From the NCBI GenBank assembly GCA_902799385.1, contig CADCAK010000002.1, forward strand, positions 62,001 through 126,000: a stretch of DNA of 64,000 nucleotides, read 5' to 3'. Both the position numbers and the translations under genes were made by a program. Below are positions 52,530-61,985 of this stretch, one piece after another. A model generated the notes under the pieces. It searched no databases. It had not been told where the DNA came from and saw nothing but the letters and a program-made list of their open reading frames with translations. This DNA is from an uncultured bacterium. Lineage in GTDB: Bacteria; Verrucomicrobiota; Kiritimatiellia; RFP12; UBA1067. Numbering within the stretch: the first letter of the stretch is position 1; every line of letters begins with the position of its first letter.

Positions 52530-52562
52530 CAAGGCATGGGATCGTCAGCAGCGCAGCACGAA

Positions 52563-54428
52563 ATCGAGTAGGGGGAGTTCGACTCCCCCTCTCACACCAC
52601 GAGGCGTGCCCCTTATGGCACCTCGCGGTTTCCGTCAACGGGATATAGCGAGCGGAATCAGCCCCTGTTCTGCAAACCACTTGTTGCCCATCGCCTCGTT
52701 TGCCTGCGGAGTCCCTGCCATCCTGTACCAGCCCTTGCCGCTTCCCGCGAGAAGCCACGCCCTCCGTTCGGGAAGGCCGTTCTTCACGAGGAACTTGGCT
52801 ATTGCAAACCTTCGTTTGCACTGCTTGAGCCGATAGCACCGCAGTTTCCTTCTCAACCATCGCTCGGTTTCCGTCAGCCACCACTTTGCGTTTGCCAGCC
52901 TGTAGTATTCAAGCCATCCGCGCAAGTAGGTGTTGACCTCTCCGACCACCGCCTCGAACTTTCGTCCGCGGTTGCGTCTGGTGAGTTCCCTCAGCCTGCC
53001 CCTCATCCTCTCCTTGCTCTTCTTGGAGACGCGCAGTTGGCCTTTCCCGCCTATCGTGTGGCCGAGGAAGGAGCATTCGCGGCTTGGCGCGACCTTGCTC
53101 TTCGCCTCGTTCACCTTCAGCCGCAGTCTGCGGACGATGAACCGCGTTATGCCTTTCATCACCCGCTCCCCGGCCTTCTGCGACTTGACGTAGATGTTGC
53201 AGTCGTCGGCGTATCGGCAGAACCGATGGCCTCTGCGCTCCAGTTCCTTGTCGAGTTCGTCGAGGACGATGTTGGCCAAGAGCGGGGACAGCGGGCCGCC
53301 CTGCGGCGTTCCCTCCGTCCTGCTCCGGCATACTCCGTCCTGCATGAGGCCGACCCGAAGGAACGCGAGTATGAGCCGCAGCACGCGGCTTTCCCGCAGG
53401 TCCCTTGCGAGCCTTGCCATGAGCCTGTCGTGGTTCACCTTGTCGAAGAACTTCTCCAAGTCGAGGTCAACCACGATGCCGTAGCCTCCCTCCACATACG
53501 CGCTTCCTCGCTTGAGGGCGTCGTGTGCGCTCCGGTTCGGCCTGAACCCGTAGCTTGATTCCGAGAACACCTTCTCGTACATCGGCATGAGCACTTGCGC
53601 CAACGCCTGTTGCACGATGCGGTCTTTCACCGTCGGTATTCCCAACTGCCGCCTGCTCCCGTCGGGCTTGGGGATCTGAACGCCCCTCACCTCGACGGGC
53701 CTGTATCTGCCGCCGAGCAGTTCGCTTCGCATTTCCCGCAGAAGCGTCCAAGCCCTTTCGTCGAACGCCTTGACGGTCATCCCGTCCGTTCCGCCCGACC
53801 CCCTGTTGGACTTGACGCGCTTCCACGCCCTCACGAGGTTGCCGAGGTCGGCCACCCGCTCCATGAGGTCTTTCCCTTGCGCCGGTTCTTGTTCCCTCTT
53901 CACGGGCTTTTGAGAACCCTGTCCGCGCCTATCTCGGCCTTTCACTTCGCCGCCTTCGGCCGACAGGCTGTCCCCGAAGCCAAAGGTCATCTGGCCTTCG
54001 GGGTCTCTTTTCCTTCTCTTTCTGCCCATGCGATTCCGTTCCCCGCGCTTGCTGACTGATTCCGCCCTTCGCCGCCGAGGTCGGCTACTATGGCTTCTGC
54101 TGACTTCTCCCCGCCCGTCCCCCGCCCTCGCGGACGGCGTAGTGCTTTCGCACAGACGAGGAGACCTCCCGGAATAAGATACCTGTCTTTCGCCCGGCGG
54201 GACGCGGATTTACCACCTCGCTACGGTTAGGGTTGGGGCTTCGCCATCCATGGCTGGCTTGCCCGCGAGAAGGCCTTGTATCCGCTTCCTGTTCGTGTCC
54301 TCCGGGTTTCGCCTCTGACTTCCTTCGCCCGCACCCTCGCGAATGCAAGTTTGTCTTCGGCTATTTGGTTCCTCCTAACTGGCCCATTGGAGACTTTCAC
54401 TCCAGACCTTGTATCATGTCCTGCGTAC
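52563..54428 (-). mobile_element. Group II intron, class C-like, after a terminator
   Basis: Minus strand. The 5' end is put at GTACG (54428), 12 bases after a terminator hairpin, and the 3' end at CTACTCGAT (52563). Domain V is at 52597-52628 (stem with CCGCGAGG/CCTCGTGG, a two-base CG bulge and a TGCC/GGCA upper stem). Domain VI follows with an unpaired A about seven bases from the end. The ribozyme 5' domains are in 54030-54428. Class C introns insert after terminators, as seen here. Ends are inferred to within a few bases. Confidence 0.8.
52635..54029 (-). CDS. ltrA: Group II intron reverse transcriptase/maturase
   Basis: A 464-aa protein. The RT palm is complete: YGFRPNRSAHDAL, VDLDLEKFFD, TPQGGPLSPLLANI and YADD (273-276). 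A C-terminal maturase (GIIM) domain has LRGWLEYYRLA. No HNH endonuclease is seen, which matches class C. The first ~45 residues are basic and unusual. It helps splicing and reverse-transcribes the intron at new sites. Confidence 0.93.
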   Translation of the reverse strand: MGRKRRKRDPEGQMTFGFGDSLSAEGGEVKGRDRRGQGSQKPVKREQEPAQGKDLMERVADLGNLVRAWKRVKSNRGSGGTDGMTVKAFDERAWTLLREMRSELLGGRYRPVEVRGVQIPKPDGSRRQLGIPTVKDRIVQQALAQVLMPMYEKVFSESSYGFRPNRSAHDALKRGSAYVEGGYGIVVDLDLEKFFDKVNHDRLMARLARDLRESRVLRLILAFLRVGLMQDGVCRSRTEGTPQGGPLSPLLANIVLDELDKELERRGHRFCRYADDCNIYVKSQKAGERVMKGITRFIVRRLRLKVNEAKSKVAPSRECSFLGHTIGGKGQLRVSKKSKERMRGRLRELTRRNRGRKFEAVVGEVNTYLRGWLEYYRLANAKWWLTETERWLRRKLRCYRLKQCKRRFAIAKFLVKNGLPERRAWLLAGSGKGWYRMAGTPQANEAMGNKWFAEQGLIPLAISR

Positions 54429-54430
54429 CA

Positions 54431-54465
54431 TCAAAAAAGGCGGAGGGTCGAAACCCTCCGCCTTT
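54431..54465 (-). terminator. Strong terminator of the 455-aa gene
   Basis: Stem AAAGGCGGAGGGT / ACCCTCCGCCTTT, loop of four, and on the minus strand a T-run (CCTTTTTTGATG) just after. It is 24 bases beyond the stop of the 455-aa gene and directly before the intron. Confidence 0.85.
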
Positions 54466-54488
54466 CGGAAACATCGCGTTTCCATGTC

Positions 54489-55856
54489 TCATGCCGCCAA
54501 GCGGGGTGACTGGCGAATGGCGCGACGCATCGCACTTTGGTTGCGCAGCAGGAGCGCATTGTCGAGCACGGTCGGAAACACACAGACATCGCGCCCGGCG
54601 ACGCTGTCGTATTTCAATCCCGCTATGACATACGCAGAAGGACGTTCGAGTTCGACGTCTTCGTCCGTGAGAAAGACCGGAAGAGCATACTGCACGCGCG
54701 TAAGAACCGAATCGCCGTTCCAGACGAGGTCCTTCTCTGCACCACCGTAGAACATCGTGGGTTCCCACTTGTCGGGTGCATCGAGGACGTTCTTGAGCGA
54801 ATCGACGAGACGTACGAACGCAGAGCCTGGGTCGGCGACGATCTCCTCCCCGAATTCAGCGGGGAAGCGGTCGGCGTGGTCGCCGAAGATATGCTCGATG
54901 TTGATCGCCTCTTCCACACAGATCGGACGGCGGAACGCGGAGTCGAGACGAGCGAGTTCCGCTTCGACCTCTGCATAGCTCACCGTCATCGTAGTTTCCG
55001 GCAGATACTCCGCAAGTTCGGCGGGGCCGCCGCCGATCTCCAGTGAAACCCACCACGACCTCAACGCCTTGCGCTTCATGACGAGTGTGATGGCGTTGCC
55101 GCAAAGATCTGCGACAGGCAACGGAACGAGGATCGTGTCATCTGTCTTGCCCGCGATCTTGTAGCACCACCAGGCATCGAAGATCGCCGCGTTGCAGCCC
55201 ACGTCGTCGACATCGCCTCCGACAGCGTTCCTGATCGCCAGCTGGACGTCGTCGAGATTCTCGATGTAGTCCGTGATGTCGCCGAAACCAGCGATTGACT
55301 TTCCATCGCTGTCGGTGAACAGGAACTCTGACGCGCGAAACGACGCGCCGACGAAGCGAGGGCGCGACACGTCCATGCGCAGATAAACTTCACCGTCGCC
55401 GAGACGAGGGGAAGTCCTGCCCGTAGGAACGAGTATCGCGGAGCCGCTACGGATGCGTTGCGGAGGGAGATGTCCGCCAACCGGCGAAAGAGATTCTTCC
55501 CCGGCGACGTTCACTCTGCGCATGACGATCACGCCGTTGTCCCTGCGACCTTCGACGAACGAGACGAGTTCGCGGTTGACGTATTCTGCCATCCTCTCGC
55601 GGAACGGCACCGAGACGCGGGGGTTGTCCATGATCCACCCCAGCGACGCGCCGAGCGCGTGGCGGACGTTCATGAACACCGGCGAAACATCGACCAGCCG
55701 CTTTCCGCAGTATCCGTTGAGGGCCTTGCGGATAAAGTTGTTGGCGACGCTCACGTCTGCGCGTGTGTGCCGTTCAAGTCCGAGGCGACGGAGTGCCGCC
55801 TCGGAATCGTAGGAATGGTCACAAGACCTTCTTGAGTCGAGTGACAATGCGATCAT
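54489..55856 (-). CDS. Phage protein, 455 aa, unknown
   Basis: Begins MIALSLDSRRSCDHSYDSE at 55856, overlapping the 52-aa gene by ATGA. It is beta/alpha mixed, with a mid part (SFVEGRRDNGVIVMRRVNV) and a tail of Arg-rich residues. The place between replication and packaging genes suggests an early-late role. It is not recognised; a replication helper or inhibitor is possible. Confidence 0.65.
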   Translation of the reverse strand: MIALSLDSRRSCDHSYDSEAALRRLGLERHTRADVSVANNFIRKALNGYCGKRLVDVSPVFMNVRHALGASLGWIMDNPRVSVPFRERMAEYVNRELVSFVEGRRDNGVIVMRRVNVAGEESLSPVGGHLPPQRIRSGSAILVPTGRTSPRLGDGEVYLRMDVSRPRFVGASFRASEFLFTDSDGKSIAGFGDITDYIENLDDVQLAIRNAVGGDVDDVGCNAAIFDAWWCYKIAGKTDDTILVPLPVADLCGNAITLVMKRKALRSWWVSLEIGGGPAELAEYLPETTMTVSYAEVEAELARLDSAFRRPICVEEAINIEHIFGDHADRFPAEFGEEIVADPGSAFVRLVDSLKNVLDAPDKWEPTMFYGGAEKDLVWNGDSVLTRVQYALPVFLTDEDVELERPSAYVIAGLKYDSVAGRDVCVFPTVLDNALLLRNQSAMRRAIRQSPRLAA

Positions 55857-56011
55857 GCCGCCACCTCCTGTTCCTGGCTGTGGCGGATGCTCCCTGCGAC
55901 AAGAATAGACTCGTCCCGAGTCCTTCCCGTAACAGGGTCGATGGGCCGAAGCACCATGACGGCGTCGACCGACGAATCGTGCGTAGATGCGCACGAGTTA
56001 TTTTGAGGCAT
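55853..56011 (-). CDS. Small phage protein, 52 aa
   Basis: AAGGAGG is six bases before ATG 56011. It reads MPQNNSCASTHDSSVD and ends QEQEVAA, overlapping the 455-aa gene. The tight coupling is the main evidence that it is real. Confidence 0.6.
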   Translation of the reverse strand: MPQNNSCASTHDSSVDAVMVLRPIDPVTGRTRDESILVAGSIRHSQEQEVAA

Positions 56012-56344
56012 AATTGTCCTCCTTGTGCCGAAGCACGGTTTATGAACAAGTACGCCCGTTCTCAGACGATGAAGTCGAATGACGAGACACTTAGTATCTA
56101 TCAACAGTATCATCTATGGAGATCGGCAAACTCGGCATCGACTCAAAAGTCAGATCCCGATTATCGCGTTGCAATGCGTTGTTTGCTTTGCTTTGATATG
56201 CGCTGCACGCGTTGTTGCCTACAAACTGGACTCGGCAAGTCCCTATACATCATATACGTAGCTAAGATTCACTCGACCGAGTTGATCGGCCGTTTTAGCC
56301 CGGACACCTCCGTGAACATTCCTATGGTGTTGCGCTCACGCAAC

Positions 56345-56408
56345 AAAAAAGAGGGCCGCCATCGCTTGACCGTGCGATACGGTTCGGCATCCCACGCCGT
56401 CCTTTTTT
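56345..56408. terminator. Bidirectional terminator-like hairpin
   Basis: A6 and T6 tracts face each other across an imperfect stem (AGGGCCGCC ... GGCGTCC) with an inner ACCGT/ACGGT hairpin. It stops transcription from the primase gene (minus). The gap 56012-56614 has no other feature seen. Confidence 0.6.
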
Positions 56409-56614
56409 GGGATTGTTGTTGTTCTTGTTACCGTTGGACACTCCGTCTCCTCTTGCCGAGAAGAGAGTTCATGCCAACCCACACAGCATCTGTCTCTGCT
56501 TCAATTCAACTTCACGTGTTGTCAAAGATCGAGCGGCTCGACGACTTGTCGAGTTGGCGGATAGTATATCATATCGCGTCCCCGGATTCAATGCGGAACG
56601 AATCAAAAATACTT

Positions 56615-58891
56615 TCACGGGACCGAAAATACATCTCCGCCCCTGGCACCTTTCTCGACGCGCAGATCGCCACGGGCGATGAGTGTTTCAAGGACACGCT
56701 TCAGCTCGTCCTTCTCCATCCTGACAAACCGAAGGATGTTGCGGTACGAAAGGCTACCGCCCTTGGCAGTGATCCTCTGCATGACACGCTTCATCTGCCG
56801 GTCGAACTCGCCGTCGTAGGCGTAGAGCCCGGCCATGAAAAGCATTCGTCTCGTCGCGTGGAACACAAGCGTGTGCGCCCACGCGATGTCATCCTCCTTG
56901 ATGACCGGCGCATTGGCGTTAGCAGAGATTGCGCGGACGAGAGCGAACTTGGAAACTTTTTCAGCTGCACGTGCCCAGAGGGCGAGTGCGCACTCGTTCG
57001 CGTTCGACGACTGCTCGTGTTTCGCATACATCGCGTCAGCCTCGCCACGCACGTCCTTGAGGAGAAGCTTGGCCTTCGCCTCCATCGGCACCGTGCGAGG
57101 CTGGGGAAACTCGGAGAAGAGCGCGTTCTCGTGGCCGATCCTGATGAGGTCGGTGATGTCCGATAGCACGCGCTCCGGGAACTCTTCGGCGACTGCGTTG
57201 TTGTTCGCCTCACCGCGCTTCCCAGCTTCGAGCACGAGGCAGCGTGCGAGCAGTCCGTTCGCCATAACGCGCTCGGAGAGCGATGCGTAGAAGAACTTGG
57301 GGACCGCCGTCCCGAGGAAAGTCAGGTGCGGCTGAATGATGCAAGAGGAACTCGCGGGTTGCCCGCGCTGCAGGGCCTTCTTGCGCATGATGTGAACACT
57401 GTTCGACTCGGAGTACATCCGCAGCAGCATCGAGTTGATCATCTCCGCTCGCGTGTCCTTCATCTTTACTGTATTAAAAAGCGTGTCGGCCTCATCGATT
57501 TGAAAGAACATGCATGGATTAGAGAGGAAGGAGTCTTCCAGTCCTTCACCGCTGGCGAAATAGTCGCCCATCTCGGAGGCAAAGCCCTTGAGGGCTGCGA
57601 GCGACACGTTCACGCCGCGAGGGTGCTGCTTGCCCGTCCCCGACGCGGCGAGGGAGAGAAAGTACAGGTTCGGGCGCGTGTCGAACTCGTCCTTGTACTT
57701 ACGACCAGAGAGGTGGCCGAGAAGCGCGAACGCCCCCGCGAAGGCCAATGCTCGGTTCGGGTACGGCGCGGTCCGGAGCGTGTAGCCCATCAGTTCCGAT
57801 ACAAACCCAGGAACGTCGAATAGCGCGTCGGGGATCGGTCCGGGGTCTGCAATCTCATCCGTCCTGTCGTCCCGATCTTCCGCCGTGTCAGGTTCTGATC
57901 GTGTGCTTTCCGCGCATATAGTGTCCGACAATATAGCCGAAATATCGACGTCCGCAGTAGTGTCCTTAGCGCCATAGCCCATGTCGATCAGCGCAGCGGT
58001 CGCAGCCTTGAAGTCGTTTGCGTGTTCAAGGAGCGCGAACACCTGGTAGGCGTTGTACCCCCGGTTAGGCTCGAACGGCGCTGCGTTGCTGCTGAACACG
58101 AAGAACACGCCGTCCTTTAGAGTCGCCGAGTGGCCGAGGCGCGGGTCCTTTCCCGGCCTCGTCCAGAGCTCGTTGCCGTCGCTCTTTGTGCCGCACAGCG
58201 TCCAGCCGTGCGCCTGCAGATACGGGCGAGGATCGCCCCGCGAGGCGAAATCATCGCCCGGTCTCGTGAGGAATCCCGCCGTGGGCGGCGCAGGTGCGGC
58301 CACAGCGGGGGCAGGTGCGCTTTCCCGCTCCTGGACAGCCGGATGCTCGTCCAGCTCGCGGGCCGCCGACAGGAGGGCTTCACGCGCCTCCTGCGGAATC
58401 GTCGGGATGTGTGCAAAGTCGCCCTGTTCCAGCGTATAGCCAGGAGACGGGGCGCAGAGGAAGAGACCGGCCTCTCCGCGAGTCTCGACAAGGGTGGCGA
58501 TCTTGCCGTTCCGGACTCCCTGCGCAAGTTTCTGGTTGCCCTCTACGGCCCCGGCGCAGCGGTAGACGACGTGCTTCCCGCCGGAGGGTGTGCACTCGAC
58601 AACAAGCTCCGACAGCAGCGAACTGTCGATCTTTGCACACCATGCGGGGTACGCCTCGGCCTTCTGGTCGAAATCGATGCACTCGAGGTTGCCGGACACC
58701 GCGCCCGCGACCACGCACAGCGCCTCGTGCCCGTTTGAGAACCATGCCTCGACCTCGATCTCCGTCGGGAGACGCTGGCTCCAGGTCTTCCACGCGCCCA
58801 CGGCGGGCCGTTTCCTCGCCTTGACGGCGGGGAGGACGGAAAGCCTCGCCTTGAGGTAGGCTGCGGCGGTCTCTGCTGGTATCGGCGTCAT
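56615..58891 (-). CDS. Prim-pol/DUF3987 primase-helicase
   Basis: A 758-aa protein. The N-terminal ~200 residues are an archaeo-eukaryotic prim-pol: LECIDFDQ (acidic pair) and GGKHVVYRC. A middle linker precedes the DUF3987 helicase-like part with SLAASGTGKQHPRG (P-loop-like), then FFQIDEADTLF (Walker B) and a C-terminal winged segment (SYRNILRFVRMEKDEL). It primes and unwinds DNA in phage replication. The start overlaps the 33-bp element at 58892, so the mRNA may be leaderless. Confidence 0.88.
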   Translation of the reverse strand: MTPIPAETAAAYLKARLSVLPAVKARKRPAVGAWKTWSQRLPTEIEVEAWFSNGHEALCVVAGAVSGNLECIDFDQKAEAYPAWCAKIDSSLLSELVVECTPSGGKHVVYRCAGAVEGNQKLAQGVRNGKIATLVETRGEAGLFLCAPSPGYTLEQGDFAHIPTIPQEAREALLSAARELDEHPAVQERESAPAPAVAAPAPPTAGFLTRPGDDFASRGDPRPYLQAHGWTLCGTKSDGNELWTRPGKDPRLGHSATLKDGVFFVFSSNAAPFEPNRGYNAYQVFALLEHANDFKAATAALIDMGYGAKDTTADVDISAILSDTICAESTRSEPDTAEDRDDRTDEIADPGPIPDALFDVPGFVSELMGYTLRTAPYPNRALAFAGAFALLGHLSGRKYKDEFDTRPNLYFLSLAASGTGKQHPRGVNVSLAALKGFASEMGDYFASGEGLEDSFLSNPCMFFQIDEADTLFNTVKMKDTRAEMINSMLLRMYSESNSVHIMRKKALQRGQPASSSCIIQPHLTFLGTAVPKFFYASLSERVMANGLLARCLVLEAGKRGEANNNAVAEEFPERVLSDITDLIRIGHENALFSEFPQPRTVPMEAKAKLLLKDVRGEADAMYAKHEQSSNANECALALWARAAEKVSKFALVRAISANANAPVIKEDDIAWAHTLVFHATRRMLFMAGLYAYDGEFDRQMKRVMQRITAKGGSLSYRNILRFVRMEKDELKRVLETLIARGDLRVEKGARGGDVFSVP

Positions 58892-58924
58892 GGCTTTGTT
58901 TATTGCCCCTCCCGGCTGTTTTTA
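58892..58924 (-). promoter_or_regulatory. 33-bp two-part element, site 5 (degenerate)
   Basis: GGCTTTGTTTATTGCC keeps the core, and a TTTTAAG part lies where TTCCG would be. It touches the start codon of the primase gene. Confidence 0.4.
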
Positions 58925-59130
58925 AGGTTTCGCCTCGCCGATTCGATTACGCACCCCCACTGGCTCGACGCAGACTTGTCGTCGATCCTTGCCGCAAACG
59001 AACATACGATCCACACCAGGACGCAGAGGACAAGTATTCCGACGACGTAGGGGATCGACCTCCACGCCATCATGATCGCCCGCTCCTTCAGGGTAGGCTC
59101 TGGTTCGTATTCGTCATATTCCATAGTCAT
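58900..59130 (-). CDS. Small membrane protein, 76 aa
   Basis: One clear membrane helix (IPYVVGILVLCVLVWIVCSF) after an acidic N-terminus (MEYDEYEPEPTL) and before a polar tail. The start is at 59130 or 59124; AGG lies just before. It immediately follows the helicase gene. Function unknown. Confidence 0.6.
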   Translation of the reverse strand: MTMEYDEYEPEPTLKERAIMMAWRSIPYVVGILVLCVLVWIVCSFAARIDDKSASSQWGCVIESARRNLKNSREGQ

Positions 59131-59132
59131 CC

Positions 59133-60857
59133 TCAAAAAGGCAGATCGTCAAAATCCTCCTGGTCGAACGCATCCTCGCGGAACGGGCTGTTGTCCGGAA
59201 GATCGCCCGGTGTGCTTGCTACGACGTCTGGATACCTCTCGCCGGTCACGCGCCGCAAGGTGATGTCCTTCGTCTTCTTGACCATGCCCATGAACTCGAG
59301 CTCGAGGAAATCGTCCACGGTGGCCGGTACCTTCACATCGTCGGAGGCTCGTCTGGCGAGAAACCATTTCTCGAACTTCATCCGGGCGAAGCCCGTGTGC
59401 TCCGGGCATATCCACTCCGAGTATCTTTCGTTGAGTCCGCACCAGTACGTGACCCTGACGGTTCTCGGCGCACCGGGCGGAGCGTTGCGCTTTGTCCAAG
59501 GCTCGTACTCCACGTCTGTGACCTCAAGGGTCTCGGTCGTGACCTCGCCGGAGATCGGGCCAAGCGTCGAAGCCTCGCTCTCGATGCGGATGCGCTTTTC
59601 CGGCTGCGGGAACTGGTGCCCGCAGTTCGGGCATGTCATCACGTTGAGCGGCATCATCGTCTGGCACTCCGGACAGGACTTCGCCAGAGGGCCGCGTTTC
59701 TCGCCCGTGCGCTCGCCTGGAGGGCGCAGCTGGTCAAGGCACCCGTGCCTCTCGATGTTGTGCGCGAAGTCGAGTATGAGGCAGTCCTGCTTGCCCGTGT
59801 CCGGCGAAAGACGCGTCCCACGACCGCACATCTGCAGGAGAAGCCCAGGACTCATGGTTGGACGGAGAAGCGCGACGCAGTCGATGTTCGGCGCGTCGAA
59901 TCCCGTCGTCAGGCACTCGACGTTGCACACATACTTGAGCGGCCCCTTCGTCCCTCCGAAGAGGTCCGTCTGGATCGAGCCGCCCTTGAAGCGGTGGAGG
60001 ATGTCCGCACGCTCCTGGGACGATGATTCGCTCGTCACGACCGCGCACTCCTCGCCGGAGAATCGGGAGATGAGCTCCGCCGCCTTCCGGCAGTGCGCTA
60101 TCGACGAACAGAACACAATGACACTCTTGCGCTCCTGCGTTCGCTCGACGATCTCGCGGCAGGCGCTCGCCACGACCCGGTCCTCCATCATCGCCGCCTC
60201 CACCTCCTCGGCCACGAATTCACCTGCACGGACGTGGAGGTTGTCGAGGTTCGCCACGACCCTCCCGGACTTTGCCACGAGCTTCGAGAGGAATCCCTTG
60301 TCGATCAGCTCCTTCAAGCCGATGGAGTACGATATCTCGTTGAAGAGGTTTTGCGGCTGACATATGAGTCCGCCCTTGAGGCGATAAGGCGTCGCGGTCA
60401 TTCCGATGAACCGGATCTTCGGGTTGATCTTCCGAAGCCCCTCGACGAACGTCCCGTACATTCCCTCGTCGTTCGGCTGGATCATGTGCGCCTCGTCGAC
60501 AATGCAGATGTCGCGATGACCGAATATCTCGGCTTTGGAATACACGGACTGGATGCCCGCCACTATCGCGGGCGCGTCGGTGTCGTACTTCCCGAAGCCT
60601 GCGGAGTACATCCCCGTCTTGACGTCGGGAGAAAGGATGTTCAGCTTCTCCAGATCCTGCTCGAGAAGCTCCTTCACATGGCAGAGGAGGATAACGCGCC
60701 CGCCCCACGCCTTAACTGTGTCGGACATGATCTGCGCGGCGACCCACGACTTCCCTCCGCCGACCGTGATCTCGATGCAGGGATTGGTCTTCTTCTCCCG
60801 CAGATGCCTGTAGGTCGCAAGCACGGCGTCCCTCTGGTAGTACCGAAGCTCCGCCAT
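59133..60857 (-). CDS. SF2 DEAD/DEAH-type helicase with zinc ribbon
   Basis: A 574-aa protein with YYQRDAVLATYRHLR (Q-like), TVGGGKSW (P-loop near 32-38), IVDEAHMI, GMTATPYR, and a C-terminal HELICc with CGRGTRLSPDTGKQDCLI. Near the end is a zinc ribbon CPECQTMMPLNVMTCPNC. It resembles UvsW/RadD-type phage helicases used in recombination-coupled replication. It lies between RusA and a small membrane protein. Confidence 0.9.
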   Translation of the reverse strand: MAELRYYQRDAVLATYRHLREKKTNPCIEITVGGGKSWVAAQIMSDTVKAWGGRVILLCHVKELLEQDLEKLNILSPDVKTGMYSAGFGKYDTDAPAIVAGIQSVYSKAEIFGHRDICIVDEAHMIQPNDEGMYGTFVEGLRKINPKIRFIGMTATPYRLKGGLICQPQNLFNEISYSIGLKELIDKGFLSKLVAKSGRVVANLDNLHVRAGEFVAEEVEAAMMEDRVVASACREIVERTQERKSVIVFCSSIAHCRKAAELISRFSGEECAVVTSESSSQERADILHRFKGGSIQTDLFGGTKGPLKYVCNVECLTTGFDAPNIDCVALLRPTMSPGLLLQMCGRGTRLSPDTGKQDCLILDFAHNIERHGCLDQLRPPGERTGEKRGPLAKSCPECQTMMPLNVMTCPNCGHQFPQPEKRIRIESEASTLGPISGEVTTETLEVTDVEYEPWTKRNAPPGAPRTVRVTYWCGLNERYSEWICPEHTGFARMKFEKWFLARRASDDVKVPATVDDFLELEFMGMVKKTKDITLRRVTGERYPDVVASTPGDLPDNSPFREDAFDQEDFDDLPF

Positions 60858-60920
60858 TGCTCACGCCTCTCTGAAAGTTCTTGTGCTGCCTGTTTCCATC
60901 GCTGTTCCTTGTTGGGCCGT

Positions 60921-61304
60921 TCAAGGTGCGGCCTCGCACGCGTGTGTGCGCCTGTAGTCCTCTTTCTTCTCGATGACGATGTACACCTTGCCTCCTGGAA
61001 TCGGATCGAGCATCTCGATGTGGAGTATCTTCACCTGCGAGTCGTCCCGCATCGCGCCTGCGTGTACAAGCGAGTCCTGAAGGCACTTCATGCAGTTGTC
61101 CGCATCGCGCCGCCGCCGGTCGGGAGGATAGAGGTGGACCGTGAGTGCGAGTTCGCCCTCGATTGGCTTGATCCCGCCCAGGCGCGAAACCGCCATCATC
61201 CGATAACGTCGGCCCTCGCGGCTTATCAGCACACGCGGGCCTACGTGCCGATAGTAGCGGTTCACGCTGGGCGGGTAGCCAAGCGTGAACTCGTGGCGCG
61301 TCAC
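60921..61304 (-). CDS. rusA: RusA-like Holliday-junction resolvase
   Basis: 127 aa from GTG 61304, which overlaps the DUF669-like stop. It shows the RusA pattern: LGYPPSVNRYYRH, then DADNCMKCLQDSLVHAGAM, with acidic residues and Lys for metal-dependent cleavage, and DDSQV. It resolves branched DNA before packaging. Confidence 0.88.
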   Translation of the reverse strand: MTRHEFTLGYPPSVNRYYRHVGPRVLISREGRRYRMMAVSRLGGIKPIEGELALTVHLYPPDRRRRDADNCMKCLQDSLVHAGAMRDDSQVKILHIEMLDPIPGGKVYIVIEKKEDYRRTHACEAAP

Positions 61305-61768
61305 CACGGCTTCTCGCCTGCGCCGGTCGGGGCGTTGGACTGAGCGGGCTGCGCCTGCTCGGGCGCGGCGGGCTTGTCCTTCGCCTTCCACCCCTTGATC
61401 TCGTTCTTCATCTCGCCCCTGTTGTCAGCAACCTGGACGACATGCGCGATGATCGGGATGTTGTGCAGGTCTTCCTTGCACCTGGGCCGAAGAACGCCAG
61501 TGGCGTGGCAGATCGACGAGAGCTCGCGCTTCGCCATCTCGACCGCAGCCGTGCTGGGGTTCTTGAGGTTGAGCCTCGTCCAGAGCACGCGCTTGGCGTG
61601 TTCGCCGCTCACGACCTGGCACTGCAGCTCGAGGTACGAGCCAGTGCCGGACTTCGTCGGCTTGTTCTGGGACTTCACGATGGCGACCTCGTAGTCGCCC
61701 TCCGGGATCGGCGCGAATCCGCTGTCGAGCGGATCGACCGTAGTTGCATCGAAGAAACACTCTTCCAT
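61301..61768 (-). CDS. DUF669-like ssDNA-associated protein
   Basis: 155 aa from MEECFFDATTVDP. The EGDYEVAIVKSQNKPTKSG part, followed by LELQCQVVSGEHAKR and LWTRLNLKNPS, matches DUF669 phage proteins, which have an OB-like fold and lie beside Sak4-type ATPases. A Pro/Ala/Gln-rich tail follows, as in SSB. Likely ssDNA-binding. Confidence 0.78.
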   Translation of the reverse strand: MEECFFDATTVDPLDSGFAPIPEGDYEVAIVKSQNKPTKSGTGSYLELQCQVVSGEHAKRVLWTRLNLKNPSTAAVEMAKRELSSICHATGVLRPRCKEDLHNIPIIAHVVQVADNRGEMKNEIKGWKAKDKPAAPEQAQPAQSNAPTGAGEKPW

Positions 61769-61772
61769 GAGT

Positions 61773-61985
61773 TTATTCCTTTTCTTGTTGTTTTGTTGAT
61801 CGGGGCTGTTGTACGCCCGTCGGGTTCGACCGTCCGCGCTTCCACGTCCTTCCAGGGCAGACGATGTGAGTGACAAACGTCTGCCTCGGATATGTGCGCT
61901 GCACGGCGGTCTCCCCCGGCCGCATGATCCGCCCGCAGCGATCACACGGCATCGGGAAAGCTACTGTGAACTTACGACCCACCAT
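61773..61985 (-). CDS. Small zinc-binding protein, 70 aa
   Basis: The start at 61985 (MVGRKFTVAFPMPCDRCGR) overlaps the end of the Sak4-like gene. A CDRC pair, later His and Cys (THIVC), and a basic tail suggest a small zinc finger of a phage recombination operon. Function unknown. Confidence 0.6.
   Translation of the reverse strand: MVGRKFTVAFPMPCDRCGRIMRPGETAVQRTYPRQTFVTHIVCPGRTWKRGRSNPTGVQQPRSTKQQEKE

Noticed and set aside
52566-52592. GGGGGAGTTCGACTCCCCC, which looks like the T-arm of a tRNA or tmRNA on the plus strand
   Set aside because: No acceptor, D or anticodon arms surround it, and on the minus strand it fits domain VI of the group II intron with domain V beside it.
52635-54029. 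Diversity-generating retroelement built on the reverse transcriptase and the LRR/InlB proteins
   Set aside because: The enzyme has a maturase domain and intron RNA around it, and no template/variable repeat pair was seen.
55763-57166. Long plus-strand open frame of 467 codons
   Set aside because: It runs antisense through the start of the 455-aa gene and the end of the primase gene, with no family motif; a shadow frame in GC-rich DNA.
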